Assembly: GCF_900101865.1 (NCBI RefSeq) | Contig: NZ_FNAH01000002.1 | Coordinates: 186,001 to 250,000 of the forward strand | DNA: 64,000 bases | Source of the DNA: Paracoccus isoporae | GTDB lineage: Bacteria > Pseudomonadota > Alphaproteobacteria > Rhodobacterales > Rhodobacteraceae | Reading direction: 5' to 3' | Part shown: piece by piece, positions 54,140 through 62,180 of the stretch | Layout: every line of letters begins with the position of its first letter | Position numbering within the stretch: the first letter of the stretch is position 1 | Notes under the pieces: generated by a model | What the model saw: the letters and a program-made list of their open reading frames with translations, nothing else | Databases searched by the model: none | What the model was told of the DNA's origin: nothing | Made by a program: the position numbers and the translations under genes

Positions 54140-55033
54140 TTGCCGGTTTATGAGCTTGCGGCGCTAGGTGCCGCGATATGTTGGGCGCTGACCGGGCTGA
54201 TCGCGGCCCCCGCCTCGGCGCATCTGGGGCCGTTCGCCTTCAATTTCTATCGCCAGAGCCTTGTGGCGCTGATCCTTGGCGTGATCGTCTGGTCGGCCGG
54301 GCTGTGGCAGGGCGTCACCGCAGCGCAGCTTGCGGCCCTGGCGGTGTCGGGGGTGATCGGCATCTTTGTCGGTGACACCACGCTGTATCTGGCGATGAAC
54401 CGGCTGGGGCCGCGCCGGGCCGGGGCGCTGTTTGCGCTGAACGCGCCGATGGCGGCGGTGCTGGGCTGGGGGTTTCTGGGCGAGACGCTGAGTCTGGCCG
54501 GCTGGGCCGGGGTGATCCTGTGCGCGGCGGGCGTCACCATCGCGGTGCTGGGACGCGCCGGGCGCGGCGGCAGCCATGCCTACGAGGCGGTGCACGGCAA
54601 TATCTGGATCGGCATGGGGTTCGGACTGGCCTCCGGGCTGGGTCAGGCGCTCGGCTCGCTGATTGCGCGCCCGGTCATGGCGCAGGGCTTCGATCCGGTC
54701 GCGGGCACGCTGATCCGCATCTCCTGCGCCGTTCTGGTGCTGGCGGCGGTGATGGCGTCGCCGCTCAAGGCGGTGCGGCAGCGCGGCCCGGTCACGGGGC
54801 CGGTGTTCCTGCGCATCGCCGGGTCGGGAATCATGGCGATGGTGATCGGCATGTCGCTGCTGCTGTTTGCGTTGCAAGGCGGCAAGGTGGGCATCGTCTC
54901 GACGCTGTCGGCGCTGTCGCCGGTGGTCATCCTGCCGGCGCTGTGGCTGGTGACCGGGGACCGACCCAGCCCGACAAGCTGGATCGGCTCTCTCATCGCG
55001 GTGGCGGGTATGGCGCTAATCTTCCTGCGCTGA
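54140..55033 (+). CDS. EamA/DMT superfamily transporter
   Basis: 297 residues with about ten membrane helices in two homologous halves, each an EamA domain (first about 5-135, second about 155-297). LPVYELAALGAAICWALTGLIAAP is the first helix and GTLIRISCAVLVLAAVM lies in the second half. The start is TTG at 54140 with GGAAGG upstream; no ATG fits before the first helix. Such proteins export metabolites or amino acids; the substrate is unknown. It converges on the dGTPase gene, with adjacent stops. Confidence 0.88.
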   Translation: MPVYELAALGAAICWALTGLIAAPASAHLGPFAFNFYRQSLVALILGVIVWSAGLWQGVTAAQLAALAVSGVIGIFVGDTTLYLAMNRLGPRRAGALFALNAPMAAVLGWGFLGETLSLAGWAGVILCAAGVTIAVLGRAGRGGSHAYEAVHGNIWIGMGFGLASGLGQALGSLIARPVMAQGFDPVAGTLIRISCAVLVLAAVMASPLKAVRQRGPVTGPVFLRIAGSGIMAMVIGMSLLLFALQGGKVGIVSTLSALSPVVILPALWLVTGDRPSPTSWIGSLIAVAGMALIFLR

Positions 55034-56185
55034 TCAGCCGCAGATCCGTTCCCATTCCGCCATCGCATAGCGGTCGGTCATGCCCGCTACATAATCCAGC
55101 ACGATCCGCGCCCGCTCGGTCTGGGATGCGGCGAACGCCTCCGGCCGCCAATGCTCGGGCAGCATTTCGGGGTTGGTCATGTAGAGCGGGAACAGATCGT
55201 TCAGCATCGCCGTCACCAGCTTGCGTTCGTCCACGACCGAAGGCGCGCGATACATGCGGGTGAACAGGAAGGACTTGATCGCCTTGAGGTTCTGATAAAG
55301 CGGCTTGGAGAACCGGATGATCGGCCCGTCCATCGCCCGGATCTCCTCGACCGAACGGGGCTGCAGCGCGGCCAGACGGTTCTGCGCCACGGCGATCACA
55401 TCCTCCACCATCACGCCGAAGACCCGCCGCAGCGCCTCGTGGCGGCGACGGCCCCGGTCCAGGCCGGGATGGAGCGCATCGACCTCGGCGAAGGCGGGGC
55501 CGACCACCGGCAAATCGGCCAGATCGGCTTCGGTGAACAGCGCGGCGCGCAGCCCGTCATGCAGATCGTGATGGTTATAGGCGATGTCGTCGGCCACCGC
55601 CGCGACCTGCGCCTCGGCGCTCGCGTTGCTGGACAGCTCCAGATCCCATTGCCCGTTCACCTCTGCCAGCGCATAGGGCAGGGGCGCGGCCACCGGCCCG
55701 TTATGCTTGGCGATCCCCTCCAGCGTCTCCCAGGTCAGGTTCAGCCCGTCGAACCCCGCATAGTGCCGCTCCAGCCGGGTGACGATGCGCAGGGCCTGCG
55801 CGTTGTGATCAAAGCCGCCATAGGGCGCCATCAGGGCAGAGAGCGCGTCCTCGCCGGTATGGCCGAAGGGCGGGTGGCCCAGATCATGGGCAAGCGCCAC
55901 CGCCTCGGCCAGATCGGTGTTCAGCGACAGGGCGCCGGCGATGGTGCGGGCAACCTGCGCCACCTCGATCGTATGGGTCAGCCGGGTGCGGAAGTAATCG
56001 CCGCGATAGGCGTCGCCCTCCTGTTCCACGAAGACCTGGGTCTTGTGCTTCAGCCGCCGGAAGGCCGAGGAATGGATGATCCGGTCGCGGTCGCGCTGCC
56101 AGGGCGAGCGGAAGCTGGACAGGTTTTCAGGGAGCAGCCTGCCGCGGCTGTCATCGGGCTGGCAGGCATAGGGCGCGGTCATCAT
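55034..56185 (-). CDS. dgt: deoxyguanosinetriphosphate triphosphohydrolase-like protein
   Basis: 383 residues from the ATG at 56185 (a second follows immediately). The HD-domain metal ligands are visible as RLTHTIEVAQVARTI and ALAHDLGHPPFGHTGEDAL, with further residues in AVADDIAYNHHDLHDGLRA. The N-terminus includes RSPWQRDRDRIIHSSAFRRLKHKTQVF, typical of dGTPase-like proteins. It hydrolyses dNTPs to nucleosides and triphosphate. AGGAG precedes the start. It is divergent from erpA across 81 bases. Confidence 0.92.
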   Translation of the reverse strand: MMTAPYACQPDDSRGRLLPENLSSFRSPWQRDRDRIIHSSAFRRLKHKTQVFVEQEGDAYRGDYFRTRLTHTIEVAQVARTIAGALSLNTDLAEAVALAHDLGHPPFGHTGEDALSALMAPYGGFDHNAQALRIVTRLERHYAGFDGLNLTWETLEGIAKHNGPVAAPLPYALAEVNGQWDLELSSNASAEAQVAAVADDIAYNHHDLHDGLRAALFTEADLADLPVVGPAFAEVDALHPGLDRGRRRHEALRRVFGVMVEDVIAVAQNRLAALQPRSVEEIRAMDGPIIRFSKPLYQNLKAIKSFLFTRMYRAPSVVDERKLVTAMLNDLFPLYMTNPEMLPEHWRPEAFAASQTERARIVLDYVAGMTDRYAMAEWERICG

Positions 56186-56266
56186 CGCTCCTCGCGGCGG
56201 GTTTCCTTGCAGCGTTGCGGGGCGGACCCTATATTCCCGGCAGGATAAGTGAAACGGGAACGCCCC

Positions 56267-56593
56267 ATGAACCTGCCCCCTCAAGTCACCGAACGCGCCT
56301 TTGCACGGCTGGCCGAGATCAATGACGGCGCGGCGCCACCGCAGGCCCTGCGCGTGGCGGTGGAAGGCGGCGGCTGTTCGGGGTTTCAATATGACATCCG
56401 GCTGGACGCCCCGGCCGAGGATGATCTGGTGCTGGAAGGCAATGGTCAACGTGTGCTGGTCGATCCCGTCTCGCTGCCGTTTCTGGCCGGTGCGGTGATC
56501 GATTTCGCCGATGAGCTGATCGGGGCGCGCTTCGTGATCGAGAACCCGAATGCGGCGTCCTCCTGCGGGTGCGGGACGTCGTTTTCTATCTGA
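56267..56593 (+). CDS. erpA: iron-sulfur cluster insertion protein, A-type
   Basis: 108 residues. The three cysteines of A-type carriers are in EGGGCSGFQYDI and near the C-terminus in NAASSCGCGTSFSI, and the sequence covers the complete fold. It passes Fe-S clusters to target proteins in the cytoplasm. I choose ErpA rather than IscA because the neighbours dgt and xth are those of erpA in Rhodobacteraceae and no isc/suf genes are nearby. GGGAACGCCCC precedes the ATG at 56267. Confidence 0.85.
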   Translation: MNLPPQVTERAFARLAEINDGAAPPQALRVAVEGGGCSGFQYDIRLDAPAEDDLVLEGNGQRVLVDPVSLPFLAGAVIDFADELIGARFVIENPNAASSCGCGTSFSI

Positions 56594-56597
56594 GGTT

Positions 56598-57230
56598 TTA
56601 CGCGCAGATCCTTGACCTGACTGAAAATTTCAGATCCGTCGGATCAAGCGGATCGGGCCCGATCCGGTCTTGCGGCACAGCGCCGGAGTATAGGGCGCGC
56701 CGCTCCGCCTCGCTGGGGTCGTCGTCATGTTCGTCGAACAGCCCGTCCTGCCATTGCGCATAGTGGCAGATCACACGTGCTGCGATGCCGGTGACACGCT
56801 GCCCTGCGTCGCTGTTCTCGATGGTCAGCACATGGCCGTTCAGGCGGCTGTGACCGGCCATGAACTGCAGGGGCTCCGGCAGTTCGAGCACCGTCGTGTC
56901 GGGGCCGAACAGCGCCGCCTCGCCGCGCCAGAGCTGGCCGGAGGCGATGCGGATCCGCCATTCTCCTGGCGGGACGAGGATCCGGAAGAAGGATCCGCCG
57001 CGGACATAGCCGGCCAACACCTGCTCGCCGATTTCGGGGTCGATCAGCGTGACGACGTGGTCCGCGCCGCCCTGGCTGCGGATCTGCAAGGGCAGCGTGG
57101 CGGGCAGGCCGCTGCGGTTCCACATCAACCCGGCCGGCGGGCGATCCACGTCCTGGGCAAATGCTGGTTGCGACAGCAGGGAGAGAACGGTCAGCACGGC
57201 GCAGAACACGCTTGCGAAAAACATCTTCAC
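56598..57230 (-). CDS. secreted protein of unknown function
   Basis: 210 residues with a clear signal peptide (MKMFFASVFCAVLTVLSLLSQPAFA before QDVDR). The mature part is beta-rich (LPLQIRSQGGADHVVTLIDPEIGEQVLAGYVRGG, then FFRILVPPGEWRIRIASGQLWRG), with one Cys pair (VICHY and the terminal RICA). No family recognised. It would be periplasmic. The ends converge on erpA, four bases away. It is divergent from xth across 78 bases. Confidence 0.75.
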   Translation of the reverse strand: MKMFFASVFCAVLTVLSLLSQPAFAQDVDRPPAGLMWNRSGLPATLPLQIRSQGGADHVVTLIDPEIGEQVLAGYVRGGSFFRILVPPGEWRIRIASGQLWRGEAALFGPDTTVLELPEPLQFMAGHSRLNGHVLTIENSDAGQRVTGIAARVICHYAQWQDGLFDEHDDDPSEAERRALYSGAVPQDRIGPDPLDPTDLKFSVRSRICA

Positions 57231-57308
57231 GGGCAGCTTCCTTTCCCCGTCAGGCTAGCGGCAATCGGTGATCTTGCCAATCGCGATGCCCCGGCACATG
57301 ATGCCGCC

Positions 57309-58094
57309 ATGAAAATCGCGAGCTTCAACATCAACGGAATCAAGGCGCGGATCGGGGCGCTCGGCGACTGGCTGCAAGCCGCCGCGCCGGACCTGGTGGT
57401 GTTGCAGGAAATCAAGACGGTGGACGAGAATTTCCCCGCCGCGCATTTCGAGGATATGGGTTATAACCTCGCCGTGCACGGGCAGAAAAGCTTCAACGGG
57501 GTGGCGATCCTGTCGAAACTGCCGCTGGAGGATGTGACCCGCGGTCTGCCAGGTGACGACGCTGACGAACAGGCCCGCTATATCGAGGCGACGGTGGTGG
57601 GCGACCACGCGGTGCGGATCGCGGGGCTGTATCTTCCCAACGGCAACCCGGCGCCGGGGCCGAAATACGACTACAAGCTGGCCTGGATGGAGCGGCTGCG
57701 GCTCCGCGCGGCGGACTTGCTGGCACTTGAAATGCCGGTGGTGATGCTGGGCGATTTCAACATCATCCCGCAGCCCCGCGATGCCGCGGAACCGGCGGAA
57801 TGGGTCAAGGACGCGCTGTTTCTGCCCGACAGCCGCGCCGCCTTTCGCCGCATCGCAGCGCAGGGCTGGACCGACGCGCTGCGCGATGCCGATCCGTTCG
57901 GGCGGCGCGGCCCGTTCACCTTCTGGGATTTCCAGGGCGGCGCCTGGCGGCGCGACAACGGCATCCGCATCGATCACCTGATGTTGTCGCCGCAAGCCGC
58001 TGATCTGGTAACATCATCCGGCGTGGACCGAGAGGTCCGCGCGGGCGAGAAACCGTCGGATCACGTGCCGGTCTGGGTCGATCTCGCCGCCTGA
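57309..58094 (+). CDS. xth: exodeoxyribonuclease III
   Basis: 261 residues of the endonuclease/exonuclease/phosphatase fold. Family motifs are MKIASFNINGIKAR, VVLQEIKTVDENFP with the metal-binding Glu, IAGLYLPNGNP, VMLGDFNIIPQPRD with Asp and Asn, and the C-terminal GIRIDHLM and SDHVPVW that complete the active site. It repairs abasic sites and degrades 3' ends. No ribosome site of note is seen upstream. Confidence 0.95.
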   Translation: MKIASFNINGIKARIGALGDWLQAAAPDLVVLQEIKTVDENFPAAHFEDMGYNLAVHGQKSFNGVAILSKLPLEDVTRGLPGDDADEQARYIEATVVGDHAVRIAGLYLPNGNPAPGPKYDYKLAWMERLRLRAADLLALEMPVVMLGDFNIIPQPRDAAEPAEWVKDALFLPDSRAAFRRIAAQGWTDALRDADPFGRRGPFTFWDFQGGAWRRDNGIRIDHLMLSPQAADLVTSSGVDREVRAGEKPSDHVPVWVDLAA

Positions 58095-58185
58095 ATTCGC
58101 ATTTCCGTCTTTCTTCTGACAAGGAAGATTTACATATGGAAACGCGGTGCTATGGTCTTTGCAGTCGCAGAAACTTGGGGGCGTC

Positions 58186-61100
58186 ATGCGCAGCATCAGC
58201 AAGATACTCGTGGCCAATCGGGGCGAAATCGCGATCCGCATCATGCGGGCAGCCAACGAACTGGGCAAGAAGACCGTGGCGGTCTATGCCGAGGAGGACA
58301 AGCTCGGGCTGCACCGATTCAAGGCGGATGAGGCGTATCGCATCGGTGAGGGTCTGGGCCCGGTCGCGGCCTATCTCTCCATCCCCGAGATCATCCGGGT
58401 TGCAAAGCAATCCGGCGCCGACGCGATCCATCCGGGCTATGGGCTGCTGTCGGAAAACCCCGAGCTGGTCGATGCCTGCCGCGAGGCCGGGATCATCTTC
58501 ATCGGTCCCAAGGCGGAAACCATGCGCGCGCTCGGCGACAAGGCCTCCGCCCGCCGCGTGGCGATCGAGGCGGGCGTGCCGGTCATCCCCGCGACAGAGG
58601 TTCTGGGCGATGATTTCGATGCCATCAAGGCAGAGGCTGCCGAGATCGGCTATCCCCTGATGCTCAAGGCGTCCTGGGGCGGCGGCGGGCGCGGGATGCG
58701 CCCTATCAACGGCGAGGGCGAGCTGGTCGAGAAGGTCCGAGAGGGCCGGCGAGAGGCCGAGGCCGCCTTCGGCAATGGCGAAGGCTATCTGGAAAAGATG
58801 ATCACCCGCGCCCGCCATGTCGAGGTGCAGTTGCTGGGTGATACCCATGGCGGGCTGTATCATCTCTATGAACGCGACTGCACCGTGCAGCGCCGCAATC
58901 AGAAGGTCGTCGAACGCGCCCCTGCGCCTTACCTGACCGAAGCGCAGCGCGAAGAGGTCTGTGCGCTCGCGCTGAAGATCGGGCGGGCGGTCGGTTATCA
59001 GGCGGCGGGCACGGTCGAGTTCCTGATGGATATGGAGACCGACGCCTTCTATTTCATCGAGGTCAATCCGCGCGTGCAGGTCGAACACACCGTGACCGAG
59101 GAAGTCACCGGCATCGACATCGTACAGGCGCAGATCAGGATCGCCGAGGGCGCGACGCTGGCCGAGGCCACGGGGGTGGCCGCGCAGGACCAGGTCACGC
59201 TGTCGGGCCATGCCGTGCAATGCCGGGTGACGACCGAGGATCCGCAGAACAACTTCATCCCCGATTACGGCCGCATCACCGCCTATCGCTCGGCCACCGG
59301 CATGGGCATCCGGCTGGATGGCGGCACGGCCTATTCGGGCGGGGTCATCACGCGCTATTACGATTCGCTGCTGGTGAAGGTCACGGCCTGGGCGCAGACA
59401 CCCGAACAGGCGATCCGCCGCATGGACCGGGCGCTGCGCGAATTCCGGGTGCGCGGTGTCAGCACGAATATCGATTTCGTCATCAACCTGCTGAAACACC
59501 CGACCTTTCTGTCGGACGAATACACCACGAAATTCATCGACACGACGCCCGAGCTGTTCGATTTCCGCGAGCGGCAGGACCGGGCGACCAAGATCCTCAC
59601 CTATCTGGCCGACATCACCGTGAACGGCCATCCCGAAACCGCAGGCCATGCGGCACCGCCCGCCGAGGCGCGCCCGCCCGCCGCCCCGCAGCCCCGCGTC
59701 TCGCCCCCGCCCGCCGGCACCAGGCAGATGCTGGAAGAGCAGGGCGCGCAGGCCGTGGCCGACTGGGTGGCCTCGCAGAAACGCCTGCTGCTGACCGACA
59801 CCGCGATGCGCGACGGGCATCAATCGCTGCTGGCAACCCGGATGCGCTCGATCGACATGATCCGGGTCGCGCCCGCCTATGCGGCGAACCTGCCGCAGCT
59901 GTTCAGCGTCGAGTGCTGGGGGGGCGCGACCTTTGACGTGGCTTACCGCTTCCTGCAGGAATGCCCCTGGCAGCGCCTGCGCGACATTCGCGCGGCCATG
60001 CCGAACCTGATGACGCAGATGCTGCTGCGCGCCTCGAACGGGGTCGGCTATACGAATTACCCCGATAATGTCGTGCAGTCCTTCGTCAAGCAGGCGGCGG
60101 AGACCGGGGTGGATGTGTTCCGCGTCTTCGACAGTTTGAACTGGGTCGAGAATATGCGCGTCGCCATGGACGCGGTGATCGGCACCGGCAAGATCTGCGA
60201 GGCGGCGATCTGTTATACCGGCGATATCAACGACCCGGATCGCGCGAAATATGACCTGCAATACTACGTTTCCATGGGGAAAGAGCTGCGTGACGCGGGG
60301 GCCCATATCCTCGGGCTGAAGGATATGGCGGGGCTTCTGAAACCCGCCGCCGCCGGCAAGCTGATCCGCGCGCTGAAAGATGAGGTCGGGCTGCCGATCC
60401 ATTTCCACACGCATGACACCTCCGGCATGGGCGGCGCGTCCTATCTGGCGGCGGCCGCGGCTGGGGTCGATATCGTCGATGGCGCGATGGATGCGCTGTC
60501 GGGCAATACCAGCCAGCCGACGCTGGGGTCGGTGGTCGAGGCGATGGCGCGGACCGAACGCGACACCGGGCTGGATATCGGCGCGATCCGCGAGATATCG
60601 AATTACTGGGAACGGGTGCGCGAAGATTACGAGGTCTTCGAATCCGGCCTGCAAGCCCCGGCCTCAGAAGTCTATCTGCACGAGATGCCGGGCGGCCAGT
60701 TCACCAATCTCAAGGCGCAGGCGCGTTCGCTCGGACTGGAAGATCGCTGGCACGAGGTCGCCAAGACCTATGCCGAGGTCAACCAGATGTTCGGCGATAT
60801 CGTGAAGGTGACGCCGTCCTCCAAGGTGGTGGGAGACATGGCGCTGATGATGGTCAGCCAGGGGCTGACCCGAGCCCAGGTCGAGGATCCGTCGGTCGAT
60901 GTGGCCTTCCCGGATTCGGTGGTGGACATGATGCGCGGCAATCTGGGCCAGCCTCCGGGCGGGTGGCCGGAGGCGTTGCAGAAGAAGGTGCTGAAGGGCG
61001 AGGCGCCGCTGACCGCGCGGGCAGGCGCGCAGATGGCGCCGGTGGATCTGGAGGCGACGCGGGCCGAACTGGTCGAAAAGCTGGACGGTCAGGCGGTCGA

Positions 61101-61632
61101 TGACGAGGATCTGAACGGCTATCTGATGTATCCCAAGGTGTTCCTCGACTACATGGGCCGGCACCGCACATACGGCCCGGTGCGGACCCTGCCGACGAAG
61201 AATTTCTTCTTCGGCATGCAGCCCGGCGAGCAGATCTCCTGCGAGATCGACCCCGGCAAGACGCTGGAGATCCGCCTTCAGGCCATCGGCGAAACCGATG
61301 AGAAGGGCGAGGTGAAGGTGTTCTTCGAGCTCAACGGCCAGCCCCGCAATATCCGCGTCCCGAACCGCGCCGAAGGGGCCACGGCCACAGCGCGGCCCAA
61401 GGCGGATGCGGGCAATACCGCCCATATCGGCGCGCCGATGCCGGGCGTGGTGGCCACGGTCGCCGCGCAGGGCGGGCAGGGCGTGAAGGCGGGCGATCTG
61501 CTGCTGACCATCGAGGCGATGAAGATGGAGACCGCGATCCATGCCGACCGCGAAGGCGTGGTGAAGACCGTCCATGTCGCGCCGGGCCAGCAGATAGACG
61601 CCAAGGATCTGCTGATCGAACTGGAGGATTAG
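58186..61632 (+). CDS. pyc: pyruvate carboxylase
   Basis: 1148 residues, full-length single-chain enzyme. A biotin carboxylase domain (about 1-460, starting SKILVANRGEIAIRIMRAA, with the ATP-binding loop KASWGGGGRGMR) is followed by the carboxyltransferase domain (about 530-820, LLTDTAMRDGHQSLLATRMRS, with the carbamylated-Lys region ILGLKDMAG), the allosteric region, and a C-terminal biotin domain with biotinyl Lys1113 in EAMKMET. It makes oxaloacetate from pyruvate and bicarbonate. Nothing is immediately downstream but the dispersed repeats. Confidence 0.96.
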   Translation: MRSISKILVANRGEIAIRIMRAANELGKKTVAVYAEEDKLGLHRFKADEAYRIGEGLGPVAAYLSIPEIIRVAKQSGADAIHPGYGLLSENPELVDACREAGIIFIGPKAETMRALGDKASARRVAIEAGVPVIPATEVLGDDFDAIKAEAAEIGYPLMLKASWGGGGRGMRPINGEGELVEKVREGRREAEAAFGNGEGYLEKMITRARHVEVQLLGDTHGGLYHLYERDCTVQRRNQKVVERAPAPYLTEAQREEVCALALKIGRAVGYQAAGTVEFLMDMETDAFYFIEVNPRVQVEHTVTEEVTGIDIVQAQIRIAEGATLAEATGVAAQDQVTLSGHAVQCRVTTEDPQNNFIPDYGRITAYRSATGMGIRLDGGTAYSGGVITRYYDSLLVKVTAWAQTPEQAIRRMDRALREFRVRGVSTNIDFVINLLKHPTFLSDEYTTKFIDTTPELFDFRERQDRATKILTYLADITVNGHPETAGHAAPPAEARPPAAPQPRVSPPPAGTRQMLEEQGAQAVADWVASQKRLLLTDTAMRDGHQSLLATRMRSIDMIRVAPAYAANLPQLFSVECWGGATFDVAYRFLQECPWQRLRDIRAAMPNLMTQMLLRASNGVGYTNYPDNVVQSFVKQAAETGVDVFRVFDSLNWVENMRVAMDAVIGTGKICEAAICYTGDINDPDRAKYDLQYYVSMGKELRDAGAHILGLKDMAGLLKPAAAGKLIRALKDEVGLPIHFHTHDTSGMGGASYLAAAAAGVDIVDGAMDALSGNTSQPTLGSVVEAMARTERDTGLDIGAIREISNYWERVREDYEVFESGLQAPASEVYLHEMPGGQFTNLKAQARSLGLEDRWHEVAKTYAEVNQMFGDIVKVTPSSKVVGDMALMMVSQGLTRAQVEDPSVDVAFPDSVVDMMRGNLGQPPGGWPEALQKKVLKGEAPLTARAGAQMAPVDLEATRAELVEKLDGQAVDDEDLNGYLMYPKVFLDYMGRHRTYGPVRTLPTKNFFFGMQPGEQISCEIDPGKTLEIRLQAIGETDEKGEVKVFFELNGQPRNIRVPNRAEGATATARPKADAGNTAHIGAPMPGVVATVAAQGGQGVKAGDLLLTIEAMKMETAIHADREGVVKTVHVAPGQQIDAKDLLIELED

Positions 61633-61688
61633 GGGCAGGGCGGGGCGTCCCGGCAGAGCCGGACGACGATCCGCTACCCACTCTGGGC

Positions 61689-61790
61689 CGCGCCTGCGCG
61701 TCCGCCGCGCCTCCGGCAGCCCCGGCCCGGAACAAGGGGCGCAGCCCCGCCGGGCCAGCAGATCGACGGAAGGATCTGCTGAGCGTGCTG
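61689..61790 (+). repeat. dispersed hairpin repeat, copy 3a (second hairpin replaced)
   Basis: In the 548-base gene-free stretch 61633-62180. Bases 61689-61759 are nearly identical over 71 bases to 61855-61925, and 61721-61759 match copy 1 exactly in inverse orientation. The first hairpin is GGGGC-GCA-GCCCC. Next, CAGCAGATC (61756-61764) and GATCTGCTG (61773-61781) form a perfect 9-bp stem of unrelated sequence where the other copies carry the GC-rich hairpin. Confidence 0.75.
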
Positions 61791-61854
61791 GAAGAATGGG
61801 CGGAGCGCGAGCGCGTCCCGGCGAGCCGAGCAACGGTCCGCGTCGCTGATGCGC

Positions 61855-62010
61855 CGCGCCTGCCCGTCCGCCGCGCCTCCGGCCGCTCCGGTCCGGAACA
61901 AGGGGCGCAGCCCCGCCGGGCCAGCGGCCGACCGCCCCATGGGCGGCCGCTTCTTCGCCGGTCCGTGCCGAACAGTCGTTCGATTTTGCTGCACCATAAA
62001 GGCGCTTATT
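61855..62010 (+). repeat. dispersed hairpin repeat, copy 3b
   Basis: A second tandem copy in the same gap. After the 71-base shared part, 61924-61950 folds as GCGG/CCGC and CCGCCC/GGGCGG with a CCGA bulge and a CAT loop, then continues CTTCGCCGGTCCG and ends near CACCATAAAGGCGC, as in copies 1 and 2. The outer stem GCGG/CCGC differs from GCGT/ACGC of the other copies on both sides, a compensated change. The rest of the gap up to 62180 shows nothing more that I recognise. Confidence 0.75.
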
Positions 62011-62180
62011 CCAAGCGCCGACAGCGGCCACCCGCGGTCGTCCGCTGGCCTTCTGCCAGTTTTCCGGGTCGGTTGCTGTGAGCGTGTTTTCAGCGGTTGT
62101 TCGGCAGGGGACCGGGTATCCGCCTTTAGCCCAATGCATTGCTCAGCGGGGTCGCCCAAGTTTGCGTGCCCCCGCCCGCC

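Noticed and set aside
58150-60654. 834-residue minus-strand frame
   Set aside because: Antisense shadow of pyruvate carboxylase, whose domains are complete on the plus strand.
60664-62159. Minus-strand frames over the 61.6-62.2 kb gap with proteins rich in Arg, Gly and Pro
   Set aside because: They read through the dispersed hairpin repeat. Similar peptides arise from each copy, so they reflect the repeat and not a gene.
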